Shown: in pieces, positions 1 to 7,759 of the stretch
How positions within the stretch are numbered: the stretch's first letter is position 1
Layout of the letters: every line of letters begins with the position of its first letter
Assembly (NCBI RefSeq): GCF_001017435.1
Contig: NZ_CP011371.1
Location: 2,170,001 to 2,234,000 of the forward strand
Direction of reading: 5' to 3'
Source of the DNA: Caldimonas brevitalea
GTDB taxonomy: Bacteria; Pseudomonadota; Gammaproteobacteria; Burkholderiales; Burkholderiaceae_C
Length of the DNA: 64,000 nucleotides
The notes under the pieces: generated by a model
Seen by the model: the letters and a program-made list of their open reading frames with translations, nothing else
What the model was told of the DNA's origin: nothing
The model's database searches: none
Made by a program: the position numbers and the translations under genes

Positions 1-162
1 GCCCAGCTTGGGGAAATTGGACAGCGGCCCGACCGTCGAGAACAGCGGCGCCGGTTTGAACTTGCCCGGGTCGGCAGCGCTTTTCGGCGCCGCCGACTGT
101 GAGGCGGAAGGATCGAACTGTGCGACAGGGGCGTGATGTCCGGCGATCTTTGGTGGGGGCAT
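1..162 (-). CDS. Partial hypothetical protein, possible type III secreted protein (N-terminus only)
   Basis: Reading from an ATG at 162 to the window edge gives 54 in-frame codons without a stop. A GGAG Shine-Dalgarno sits 7 bases before the ATG. The visible N-terminus is rich in Ala, Pro, Ser and Lys (begins MPPPKIAGHHAPVAQFD) with no hydrophobic signal peptide or membrane segment. No family is recognised. Divergent promoter DNA upstream carries a one-mismatch hrpII/PIP box with a correctly spaced -10 pointing into this gene. That, together with the disordered polar N-terminus, is what one expects of a type III secretion substrate. This is inference; the rest of the protein lies outside the window. 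Confidence 0.55.
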   Translation of the reverse strand, partial: MPPPKIAGHHAPVAQFDPSASQSAAPKSAADPGKFKPAPLFSTVGPLSNFPKLG

Positions 163-281
163 GGGCGTACTCCAGGCTCGAACGGGTGACAGGTGTTCCG
201 CGTCGACTGTCTTGAACGGAGCGAGTCGGCCAGCCGACCCAACGCGCGGAGTTCTCGATGCGGTTCTGAGGTGACGGTTCG

Positions 282-344
282 ATGCTAGGAGTCGACCTAC
301 CCGGCGCGATGCTGCCGGGGCGACGTTTCATCAGCGTTTGCGAA
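282..344 (-). promoter_or_regulatory. Imperfect PIP (hrpII) box and -10 for the leftward gene
   Basis: On the minus strand TTCGC (344-340) is followed by 15 bases and then GTCGC (324-320), one mismatch from TTCGC-N15-TTCGC. TAGCAT (287-282) fits the YANNNT -10 and lies 32 bases beyond the box, inside the 30-32 window known for HrpX/HrpB-dependent promoters. The leader to the ATG at 162 would be roughly 110-120 bases. The rest of 163-595 shows no convincing gene. Confidence 0.45.
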
Positions 345-483
345 GCGGAATGTCGCCGGACACGAGGGGTACTTGAAATGACGCGCGCTGAGCCGCGGGC
401 ACGGTCAGGGTGCGCCCAGTACGACCCTGGCCAGCTCCGTGTCCGGACTGTGGTGGTACCGATTCCATTTTTCCGCGACCCTC

Positions 484-545
484 TTCGCCCCGTCGTGCAT
501 CGCTTCGCTCGGTCGGAGGGGCGAGGGGTGTCACCGTCCTACGCT
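484..545 (+). promoter_or_regulatory. Perfect PIP (hrpII) box and -10 for the rightward gene
   Basis: TTCGC at 484-488, exactly 15 bases, then TTCGC at 504-508 make a perfect plant-inducible-promoter (PIP/hrpII) box, the site of AraC-type activators HrpX/HrpB. TACGCT at 540-545 fits the YANNNT -10 and starts 31 bases after the box. The next gene begins at 596, about 50 bases downstream. Half-site sequence, internal spacing, -10 spacing and gene orientation all agree. Confidence 0.65.
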
Positions 546-595
546 GGGTTGCCTGGCCAGCACATCCCATCCATTGACTTCAAAAGGAACCCAGC

Positions 596-1645
596 ATGAC
601 TCGCACATCCGGCTATCCAGGCCCGTCGAGCTACGGCGGCCCCTCCAGTTACTCCCAAGGCGGATCGCCCTCATCTTCGTCGTCTTCTCAAGGCCCGGCG
701 TACTCGCACTCACGCTCGCGGCATTCGTCTCACGGCGGGCACTCCTCTTTGCAGCCCCGGTCGCCGGCGCTGTCGTCCAGAGAGCCTTCCCCGTCCGCGG
801 CCTACGGCTCGTCGAGCCACCGCGGGATACGGCCGCATTCGGAAGATGTCGGCGAGCAGTTCTTGCTAAACCTCCCGGATCGAGGCCACACCGTGGCCAC
901 TTATGACGGGCAATCGAGCCGGCCCGGCTACTACCGCTTCACGACCAGCCACGGCGAGGAACTGCGGGTGCCCCGGGAGATGGTCCTGGGCTACCGGCCC
1001 AGGGTGGCGCATATGCACCCGCCGGGGGAGATCCGCCCGCCCGAGGAGAACCTGGCCGACCGATCCCATGTCAACCTGTCCGACGGCAATCTTTCCTACT
1101 CGCTGGCGCAGATCCGCCACGACCGGTCGCAGGCCGACCGGATCGCCGCCACCACGTACGGGCCGCACTCGCAACACCAGGACTACCAGGACAACGCGCA
1201 CCAGCTGAACATGCTCGGCGTGCCGATCGTGCCCAACGTCGACATGGCCGCTCCCTCGACGGCAGGCCGACTCGGCCATCTGCCGCCCGACGCCCACATG
1301 CACTTCCAGATGCCGCGTGTGCCGCAAGGCACGTCAGGCTACTCGACGCAGCGCCTGGTGCACGACACCTTGGGCATGCCGCACCAGATGGGCGCGCCCG
1401 GGATGACGGTGAGCATCACGGCCCCCGATCCGTCGCAGTACAACCGACCGGGCACCCACAACCGCATCTACGGACTGGAAAACGGCAGCGCGGCCCAAGG
1501 CACGTACATGCACCAGACGTCGGCCGTCAGCGGCGCCGACCAGCATCTGGAGCAGTACGGCTATGAGCACAGCCAAACGACCACCAACCAGTCGACCAGT
1601 GCGGCCGACTATCGGCGGACCTACGGCTACGAGTACCGGCGCTGA
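596..1645 (+). CDS. Ser/Tyr/His/Gln-rich hypothetical protein, candidate type III effector
   Basis: A 349-residue protein with no signal peptide and no membrane segment. The start is supported by AGGA a few bases upstream of the ATG. Residues 1-80 are low complexity (Ser, Gly, Pro, Tyr). A more ordered middle part (about 85-200) contains the stretch LLNLPDRGHTVATYDG followed by a conserved-looking aromatic/basic segment. The C-terminal third is rich in His, Gln, Met and Tyr, ending YGYEYRR. No domain is recognised. The Ser-rich unstructured N-terminus, large polar composition and perfect PIP-box promoter together suggest a type III secreted effector or accessory protein. Function is unknown; a cytoplasmic or surface protein of unrelated role cannot be excluded. 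Confidence 0.75.
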   Translation: MTRTSGYPGPSSYGGPSSYSQGGSPSSSSSSQGPAYSHSRSRHSSHGGHSSLQPRSPALSSREPSPSAAYGSSSHRGIRPHSEDVGEQFLLNLPDRGHTVATYDGQSSRPGYYRFTTSHGEELRVPREMVLGYRPRVAHMHPPGEIRPPEENLADRSHVNLSDGNLSYSLAQIRHDRSQADRIAATTYGPHSQHQDYQDNAHQLNMLGVPIVPNVDMAAPSTAGRLGHLPPDAHMHFQMPRVPQGTSGYSTQRLVHDTLGMPHQMGAPGMTVSITAPDPSQYNRPGTHNRIYGLENGSAAQGTYMHQTSAVSGADQHLEQYGYEHSQTTTNQSTSAADYRRTYGYEYRR

Positions 1646-1759
1646 TGAGGTGCGGCGCCCGGGCAATCGTCTGGCCTCAGGTGTCAGCGATGGGCCCCGG
1701 GCGTCACCACCGGCGCATCCCTGCCGGCCCGGGCCCCTTGCCCGGCGCCGGCTTTGCTT

Positions 1760-2158
1760 TCAAGGCGCTCCCAACGCTGCGGTGGCCAGCTCGGTGTCCA
1801 TGTACTCGGTCAGCTGGCGCAGCCGGCCGTCGACGATCCGGAACACCATGCAGTAGTCGTTGTCGTAGCGCTTGCCGGTCTTGGTCGTCACCTCGCCGCT
1901 GCACTCGACCACCACATGCTCACCCTCGGCGATGAAACGGTGCGCTCGGTTCACATAGGTGTCGGCGAACCGTTCGAACAAGGGCCGCAACAGGTCGCTC
2001 ACCACCGCTTGCTTGCCCTCCCAGCGCCGCGACCAGGTGGACCGGCCGGGGATAACCCAGCAGAAGTCATCGGCCATCGCGTCGACGAAGGGCCGGCCGT
2101 TGCCCTGGGCCAGCGCTTCGAAGATTTGCTGCATCAGTCGTTTGTTGTCGTGGTTCAT
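1760..2158 (-). CDS. NTF2-like/SnoaL-like domain protein
   Basis: A 132-residue soluble protein starting MNHDNKRLMQQIFEALAQG. The pattern fits the nuclear-transport-factor-2/SnoaL cone fold: helical N-terminus, FVDAMADDFCWVIPG, then beta strands with VVVECSGEVTTKTGK and ending in VDGRLRQLTEYMDTELA. Members are small ketosteroid-isomerase-like enzymes or stress-associated binding proteins; the substrate cannot be read from sequence. The ATG at 2158 has GGAGG 8 bases upstream and overlaps the stop of the MerR gene in an ATGA junction, so the two are translationally coupled and probably one transcript. The regulator may therefore respond to the compound handled by this protein (inference). Confidence 0.85.
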   Translation of the reverse strand: MNHDNKRLMQQIFEALAQGNGRPFVDAMADDFCWVIPGRSTWSRRWEGKQAVVSDLLRPLFERFADTYVNRAHRFIAEGEHVVVECSGEVTTKTGKRYDNDYCMVFRIVDGRLRQLTEYMDTELATAALGAP

Positions 2159-2592
2159 CGTGTCGTCCTCCGGCTTGGGGGTGGTGATGCGGGAAGTCGC
2201 ATCGGGTCGAGCGGCGGCCGCTTCCCGCTGTCCAGCCATCGCTCGTAGAAATCGATCTTCGCGTCGAGCAGGCCCAGCGCGGCGCTCCACTCGGCCAGCG
2301 TCTGCTGCACACGCTCGCGGTGGGCACACAGCAGTGCGCGGCGCTCGTCCAGCGTGCTGCGGCCCTGTTGCACCAACGCGGTGTAGCGGCGCATCTCCCG
2401 GATCGGCATGCCGGTGCGCCGCAGCCGGTCCATCAGCCGCAGCCAGCCGACGTGCTGCTCGGTGTAGAGGCGACGCCCGCCGCCGTCACGCATCACGCCC
2501 GGCACCAGGCCCTGGGCTTCGTACCAGCGGATGGTGTGCACGCTGCGGCCGATCTCGGCCGCCAGCGTGCCGATGTAGAGGGTTTTGCTCAT
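2155..2592 (-). CDS. MerR family transcriptional regulator
   Basis: A 145-residue MerR-type regulator: winged-helix DNA-binding domain at residues 3-70 (YIGTLAAEIGRSVHTIRWYEA, then RRLYTEQHVGWLRLMDRLR) and a long dimerisation helix (about 80-125). There is no Cys cluster for metals and no large effector domain, so it belongs to the short-tailed organic/stress-responsive group. ATG 2592 is chosen because GGAG lies 9 bases upstream; a further 14 in-frame codons would run into the operator. It is cotranscribed with the NTF2-like gene and lies directly behind its own MerR-type promoter, implying autoregulation. Confidence 0.92.
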   Translation of the reverse strand: MSKTLYIGTLAAEIGRSVHTIRWYEAQGLVPGVMRDGGGRRLYTEQHVGWLRLMDRLRRTGMPIREMRRYTALVQQGRSTLDERRALLCAHRERVQQTLAEWSAALGLLDAKIDFYERWLDSGKRPPLDPMRLPASPPPSRRTTR

Positions 2593-2613
2593 CGTTGTGC
2601 GCTCCAGGTTCGA

Positions 2614-2644
2614 ATTGAATGTGCTAGAGCGCACTCTAGGTCAA
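2614..2644 (-). promoter_or_regulatory. MerR-type promoter with operator in a 19-bp spacer
   Basis: On the minus strand TTGACC (2644-2639) and TTCAAT (2619-2614) are separated by 19 bases, the elongated spacer diagnostic of MerR-regulated promoters. The spacer holds an inverted repeat CTAGAG-N4-CTCTAG (2624-2639). The -35 overlaps the stop codon region of the upstream membrane-protein gene (2641-2643). Confidence 0.82.
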
Positions 2645-3825
2645 GGGGGCGGCGCGAGCTTTTCGCCCCCGGTGTGTCCGCGTCGCCGCACTGCCTGCCA
2701 GCACCACGTCGCGACCAGCCCGAGCGCGACCAGCAGATTGGGCGACAGCAGGGCGCGCCCGCGCGGATAGGCGGCCAGGTGGGCCAGGTGGTACAGGCCC
2801 ATCAGCCCGAGCAGGCAGATGGCGAAGGACAGCACCCAGCGGTGGGGCCACGGCTTGCGTGGATGCCCGACGCAGGCCATCGGATTGGGGCGGGCGGCAA
2901 AAATGAGCAGCACGACCAGCAGCGGCGCATGGCCGATCGCGTCGAGCACACCGGCCAGCGGGATCGCGCCCACCAGCAGCGCCAGCAGCACCAGTGACGA
3001 CACGCGTGCCGACAGCCCGCCGAACACCAGCAGGAAGGCGAGGCAGAACTCGACGAAACCGGCCGACATCACGACGAACTGGCTGTCCAGGCCCATCGTG
3101 ACCTGCCGCAGCTGGTGCTCGAGCAGGTCGTAGGACCATTCGGGATACACCCATTTCTCGATGCTGACCCACATCAGGCTGAAGCCGACGCTCAGGCGCA
3201 GCAGGTCGAAGCGCAGCACCGCGGAGGTGTCACGCTGCAGGGCGTCGAGCACCAGAAAAGCGGCAATGCCCACGAAGTAGAGGTAGTCGAGCAGGTGGAA
3301 CCAGCCGTAGCTCCACACGGCGCAGGCGTACAGCACACCGATGCCCGCCGCGGCCACCGGCACGCTGGACCTCCATAGCACCGCCACGGCCACCGTGAGC
3401 TGGACTGCCGGCACCCAGGCGGCGCCGCTGGTCAGCTCCGGCGTCAGGAGGAAGGGGCGGTCCTGTGCATACCAGGGCACGCAGACGAAGTAGACCGCCA
3501 CCCCCGCCCGCAAAAGCGCGGACGCCGCCGCAGCACCGCTGGCGCCCGACAGCAGCGCCGGCGGCGGTCGCCCCTTGCAGCGCCGCCGCACCTGCTTGTC
3601 GACGGTGAACACCGTGGCCATCACCACCAGCGCGGCGCAGAACAGCGCGGCGAACAGCGGCGACGCGACCACCTGGGCAATGTCCAGCGGCGACGAGACG
3701 CAGTTGACCACTTTGGAGAACCACTTCACATGGGCCTCGCCCGGCACAGGGCACGACGCCGCCCCTCCGGCGCAAAGCAGGGCCATCACCCGAGGGGCAC
3801 GGCGGACGGTGGTTGAACGCAGCAT
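2641..3825 (-). CDS. Multi-pass membrane protein, DoxX/HTTM-like
   Basis: A 394-residue integral membrane protein with about nine to ten hydrophobic segments. The N-terminus (MLRSTTVRRAPRVMALLCAGG) is a basic plus hydrophobic leader. The central section resembles DoxX-like or HTTM-type proteins (FVCVPWYAQDRPFLLTPELT, later SLMWVSIEKWVYPEWSYDLL and SAGFVEFCLAFLLVFGGLS). These families include quinol-oxidase-associated and carboxylase-like membrane proteins, but no catalytic motif stands out and function is unknown. ATG 3825 follows a G-rich Shine-Dalgarno (AGGGGGTG); an upstream in-frame start at 3906 lacks one. The gene lies in line with, and ends in, the MerR promoter. Confidence 0.8.
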   Translation of the reverse strand: MLRSTTVRRAPRVMALLCAGGAASCPVPGEAHVKWFSKVVNCVSSPLDIAQVVASPLFAALFCAALVVMATVFTVDKQVRRRCKGRPPPALLSGASGAAAASALLRAGVAVYFVCVPWYAQDRPFLLTPELTSGAAWVPAVQLTVAVAVLWRSSVPVAAAGIGVLYACAVWSYGWFHLLDYLYFVGIAAFLVLDALQRDTSAVLRFDLLRLSVGFSLMWVSIEKWVYPEWSYDLLEHQLRQVTMGLDSQFVVMSAGFVEFCLAFLLVFGGLSARVSSLVLLALLVGAIPLAGVLDAIGHAPLLVVLLIFAARPNPMACVGHPRKPWPHRWVLSFAICLLGLMGLYHLAHLAAYPRGRALLSPNLLVALGLVATWCWQAVRRRGHTGGEKLAPPP

Positions 3826-3958
3826 GGTGGCACCCCCTGAAGACGAAGGTTGCGGGCGCGGAGGGTGGGCACGACGGGTGGCGGCCAGGCCTGCCGGTGC
3901 ATGCAAGGCCGACGGCGCAGCGCTGACCCACGAGGGGCCGGCGCCGCCAAGGCCCGCC

Positions 3959-5380
3959 TCACAGCTCTCCGTAGGAATGCAGACCGGAGAGGAACATGTT
4001 GACGCCGAGGAAGGCGAAGCTCGTGACCAGCAGGCCCACCAGGGCCCACCAGGCGGCGAACTCGCCGCGCAAGCCCTTCATCAAGCGCATGTGCAGCCAG
4101 GCGGCGTAGTTGAGCCAGACGATCAAGGCCCAGGTTTCCTTCGGGTCCCAACTCCAGTAACCGCCCCAGGCCTCGGCGGCCCACAGCGCCCCGAGGACGG
4201 TGGCGATGGTGAAGAAGGCGAAACCGATCGCGATGGCCTTGTAGATCAGGTCGTCGAGCACTTCGGCATCCGGCAGGCGTGCGCCGATGAGGTTGCGGCA
4301 GCCGACCACGACGGCGAAGAAGATCACGACGCCCCCGAGCATCCGCACCGTCGAGGCCACCGCAGCGGCAGACGCCGCCGGCACGACGCCGAGCGCCGAC
4401 AGGCCCAGCAGGGCCAGGAGCACGGCCGACGGCCCCAGCACCAGGCCCCACAGCAAGTGGGCTCGGGGTGCGCTCTTGAGGAGCGCGGCGAGCGCCACCA
4501 TCGCGGCCAGCGCAAAGGTGCCGTAGCCGACGAAGTTGGCCGGCACGTGCAGCTTCATCCACCAGCTTTGCAGCGCAGGCACCAGCGGCTGGATCTGTTG
4601 GGCACCGCGGGTCACCGTGTACCACAGCAAAAAGCCGATGCCGGCGCTGACCACCAGCATCACGAACGCGCCCAGCGAGCGGATGTTGGCGCCAGCTTGT
4701 CCGTCGGCTGCCGCGTGGCGTGCGTACAGCGCCTCGAAATACAGCAAGAACAGCGTGGTCAGCCAGCTGAACAGCACAAACACTTCATACAGGTTGGACA
4801 CCGGGATGTGGCCGACGCCGGGCCCCATCTGATGGCTTTCATACCAGCGCACCAGCGTGCCGACCAGCGCCATGAAGACCCCCGCCCAGGCCATGCCGGC
4901 GCCGATGCGCTGGGCCGCGCGGCCGTTTGCAGCCGCCGCCGGCGCGCCGAACAGCCCGATCCAGTAGAACAGCGTGCTGAGGCCGAACAGCAGCGCCATC
5001 CAAAGAATGGCGCTCTGGCTGGAGAGGGCGTACTTGAGCCAGAACGCCTGCTCCGCCTGCCCCAGGTCGGCGCCGTGCAGTCCCGGCGTGCGCTCGTACA
5101 GGGCCACGGCCGTCAGGCTGGCCAGCGTGACGCCAAGCACCAGGTGGCGCAACGGGCTCCAGTGCCAGCCCAAGGCCAGCAGGACCACGCCGGCCAGCGC
5201 CAGCACGGCCTGGTCGTACACGTCCATCGACGCACCGAACCGGGTGTAGGCATAGGCCTGCCCGAGCACGAGCAAGGCCGCATAACCCCAGTCGTAAGGC
5301 GTTCGCCGGCGCCACCGGTCGCGCCGGGAGCGACGCTGCAGGTCGGGGCTCGGGTGGGGGAGGGTGGTGCTGTGGTTCAT
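3959..5380 (-). CDS. ccsB: Cytochrome c biogenesis protein CcsB/ResC (haem exporter/lyase subunit)
   Basis: A 473-residue polytopic membrane protein of system II cytochrome c maturation. With ResB it moves haem across the inner membrane and attaches it to CXXCH motifs of apocytochromes. The signature haem-handling segment WGGYWSWDPKETWALIVW lies near the C-terminus, between conserved His-containing helices (for example KLHVPANFVGYGTFALAA and NYAAWLHMRL). ATG 5380 has AGGAG upstream and overlaps the resB stop as ATGA, so the pair is coupled. A polar N-terminal tail of about 25 residues precedes the first helix. The next gene upstream of resB encodes a CXXCH protein that would be a substrate. 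Confidence 0.95.
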   Translation of the reverse strand: MNHSTTLPHPSPDLQRRSRRDRWRRRTPYDWGYAALLVLGQAYAYTRFGASMDVYDQAVLALAGVVLLALGWHWSPLRHLVLGVTLASLTAVALYERTPGLHGADLGQAEQAFWLKYALSSQSAILWMALLFGLSTLFYWIGLFGAPAAAANGRAAQRIGAGMAWAGVFMALVGTLVRWYESHQMGPGVGHIPVSNLYEVFVLFSWLTTLFLLYFEALYARHAAADGQAGANIRSLGAFVMLVVSAGIGFLLWYTVTRGAQQIQPLVPALQSWWMKLHVPANFVGYGTFALAAMVALAALLKSAPRAHLLWGLVLGPSAVLLALLGLSALGVVPAASAAAVASTVRMLGGVVIFFAVVVGCRNLIGARLPDAEVLDDLIYKAIAIGFAFFTIATVLGALWAAEAWGGYWSWDPKETWALIVWLNYAAWLHMRLMKGLRGEFAAWWALVGLLVTSFAFLGVNMFLSGLHSYGEL

Positions 5381-7602
5381 GTCGTCTCCTGACAGGGGAG
5401 CGGGTGAGACGCCCGTGCCGGGGCGGGGGCTGCGAGCAGGAAGGTCGAGAGCTGCTCGAACTCGCGCTCGAGGTCGAGGGTGCGGCGGTTCGCCGACATG
5501 GCGCACGCCAAGCGGGTGCCGGCGCTGCCGCTCTCCGCGGTGGCGGGCTGCAGCCAGACCCACAGCCGCCGCTCGCGGATGTAGAGCATCGCGAACACGC
5601 CCGCGACCAGCAGCGCGCTGCCTAGGTAGACAAGCGTGGTGCCCGGTGCGCGCGCCACCTGGAACACGCTGGCCTGAACGTGCTCGAAATCGTCTAAGGC
5701 AAAGATGGCCGGCGCACCATAGAGAAACGAGTCGGACAACGACAGCGCCGCCTGGGTCAGGAAGCGGCGACCGGCTGCGTCGTTCGGCGCCAGCGCGGCC
5801 AAACCGTGCCGTTCGCGCGCCAGGTTGTTCAGCTCGAACAGCGTGCCGTCGACCAAGCGCAGCAACAGCTCGGCAGCCTGCGTCTGCTCGGCGGGGTCCA
5901 CCTGCCGTGTCACGACCTCGGTCAAGGCCTGGAACCCGGCAAACGCGGTGTCTTGCGGCAGACCCGGCGCGGCACCGGCGAACAAGGCGAGGGCGCCGGC
6001 CGCCGAGTTCACCAGCGATTCGGGTGGGTCGCCGCCGGTGGCCCGGGCCGCGTGTCGCTGTGCGGCCCGGGTTCGCAGTTCGGGGTCGGCCAGGGCCCAG
6101 CGCAAGCGCATCCAGCCTTGCAGGCTGCCGTCTTCGTCGGCGGGCACCCGCAGATAGCGGAAGGTGTCGCCGGCATCCCGGCGCTGGCCGAACAGAAACA
6201 CGCGCTGCCCGTCGACCTCGACCGGCAGCATGTAGTTCTGGTACTCGCGCGCCTGCCCGGACGCATCGCGCAGCTTGTAGCTGACCGAGGGGCCGACGTT
6301 GCGCAACTGCTGGGGCTTCGCGCCCTTGTCGCCGGCGCCCAGGTGCTGCTCGATGCGCGCGGCCACCGAGACGCCCGCGGCGTCGGCATCGTCGCTGCCG
6401 CCGTCGGCCGTGCCCATGTCCTGCACGTTGATGACCCGCAGGTCGGTCAATTCGAGCGACACCGGCAAGCCGTTGCGGGAGAACGCCTCCGGCAGGTTCA
6501 GGTGGGCATGCACTGCGCCGTGCAGTTCCCATCCCTTGCCGTCTGCGGGCAGGCCCATGCGGGCGTCGAGGGGCCAGGCACGCAGCGTGAGCCGGGAGCC
6601 GCCGTCGGCGAAGCTCGACTGGTAGATCGCAACGCCGCGGTAGATGAAGGGTCGGTTCACCTCGACCGTGGCCGGCACTTCCGCACCCGACTGCGGATCG
6701 TGGATGACGATGTCGCTCGCGAACAAGCGCGGCATGCCGGTGTCGTAGTACTCGACCTTGAACCGCTTGAGCGCGACATCGAAGGGCAGCGGCTGCATCA
6801 CCATGCCCTGCGGCAGATTGATCACCGCAAGGCTCGCGCGCTCCCCCTCGGTGACCCGCAGGTTGGCCCGGAACGCGGGGGTGTTCAGGCCCATGCGATG
6901 TGCCGGCGACAAGGCGCCCGCGCCGCCTTGCGTCGGCACCACACCTTGCGCCCACATCTGCAGCCGCACCAGCAGGTCACCATCGACCAGGCCGCCGAGG
7001 CAGATCAGCACGATGGAGCTATGGGTCAGCAGATAGCCCAGCCGCTGCATCGCGCCCTGCTTGGCCGCCACCATCACGCCGTTCTCGCGCACGTCGAGCC
7101 GGTAGCGCCAGCCGCCGTCGTGCAGTCGCTGCGTGACGCGGGCCAGCGCCGTCTGCGGGTCTTCGGCCCGCCATCCGGTGGCCTTGTGGCGGTGCGCCGC
7201 AAGGCTTTGTTCGCGCACCTGCTCCTTGAAGGTGCGCACGTCGACGAGGATGCGGGGCAGGTTGCGCGCCACACACAGGCTGGTCGACAGCACCAGGAAA
7301 CCCAGGATCATCAAGAACCACCAGGCGCTGTAGACGGCGTAGATGTCGAGCCGGCCGAACAGGGCCGACCAGAACAAGCCGAACTGGTCGACGTAGCGCT
7401 GCCCGGGCTGCCCCTGCGGCACCACACTGCCGATGCCCGCGGCGATGCAGATCACCACCAGCAGCGAGATCGCGAACCGCATCGACGACAGCAACTCCAG
7501 CAGCGCCGCCTTGCGCCCGGCCGGCATGGCCTGCGGGCTAACCTCGAACGTGTTGAGGGCCATGAGCCTGTGGCTCGGGCCGAAGAACTGCCTGCTCGTC
7601 AC
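5377..7602 (-). CDS. resB: Cytochrome c biogenesis protein ResB
   Basis: ResB is the partner of CcsB in the system II haem lyase. The protein starts with the hallmark ELLSSMRFAISLLVVICIA helix, a second helix (WWFLMILGFLVLSTSLCVARN), a third around LGYLLTHSSIVLICLGG with the conserved His, a very large periplasmic domain, and a C-terminal helix (TLVYLGSALLVAGVFAMLYIRERR). A GTG at 7602 with AGGGG 7 bases upstream is the best-supported start (741 residues); an ATG at 7563 (MALNTFEVS) is an alternative with poor ribosome binding. The long periplasmic insert is common in betaproteobacterial ResB. It is followed by ccsB through a 4-base overlap. Confidence 0.93.
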   Translation of the reverse strand: MTSRQFFGPSHRLMALNTFEVSPQAMPAGRKAALLELLSSMRFAISLLVVICIAAGIGSVVPQGQPGQRYVDQFGLFWSALFGRLDIYAVYSAWWFLMILGFLVLSTSLCVARNLPRILVDVRTFKEQVREQSLAAHRHKATGWRAEDPQTALARVTQRLHDGGWRYRLDVRENGVMVAAKQGAMQRLGYLLTHSSIVLICLGGLVDGDLLVRLQMWAQGVVPTQGGAGALSPAHRMGLNTPAFRANLRVTEGERASLAVINLPQGMVMQPLPFDVALKRFKVEYYDTGMPRLFASDIVIHDPQSGAEVPATVEVNRPFIYRGVAIYQSSFADGGSRLTLRAWPLDARMGLPADGKGWELHGAVHAHLNLPEAFSRNGLPVSLELTDLRVINVQDMGTADGGSDDADAAGVSVAARIEQHLGAGDKGAKPQQLRNVGPSVSYKLRDASGQAREYQNYMLPVEVDGQRVFLFGQRRDAGDTFRYLRVPADEDGSLQGWMRLRWALADPELRTRAAQRHAARATGGDPPESLVNSAAGALALFAGAAPGLPQDTAFAGFQALTEVVTRQVDPAEQTQAAELLLRLVDGTLFELNNLARERHGLAALAPNDAAGRRFLTQAALSLSDSFLYGAPAIFALDDFEHVQASVFQVARAPGTTLVYLGSALLVAGVFAMLYIRERRLWVWLQPATAESGSAGTRLACAMSANRRTLDLEREFEQLSTFLLAAPAPARASHPLPCQETT

Positions 7603-7759
7603 GACACATCCCCTGTGCTTGAAGCTCGCGGCCTCACCGCGGCTCGACTCTGTGGCTGCCGTGGCGACGGCGCGTCGCACACGGCAGCCCACGCGGACCC
7701 ACCAGATCCGCACCCGGCAGCTGCCGTGGCCGGCGGCTGCCGTCTCACACCACCGCGGC

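Noticed and set aside
5381-6955. Apparent N-terminal extension that would fuse upstream sequence to ccsB
   Set aside because: The extension is an off-frame reading of resB. ATG 5380 with AGGAG and the ATGA overlap define the start.
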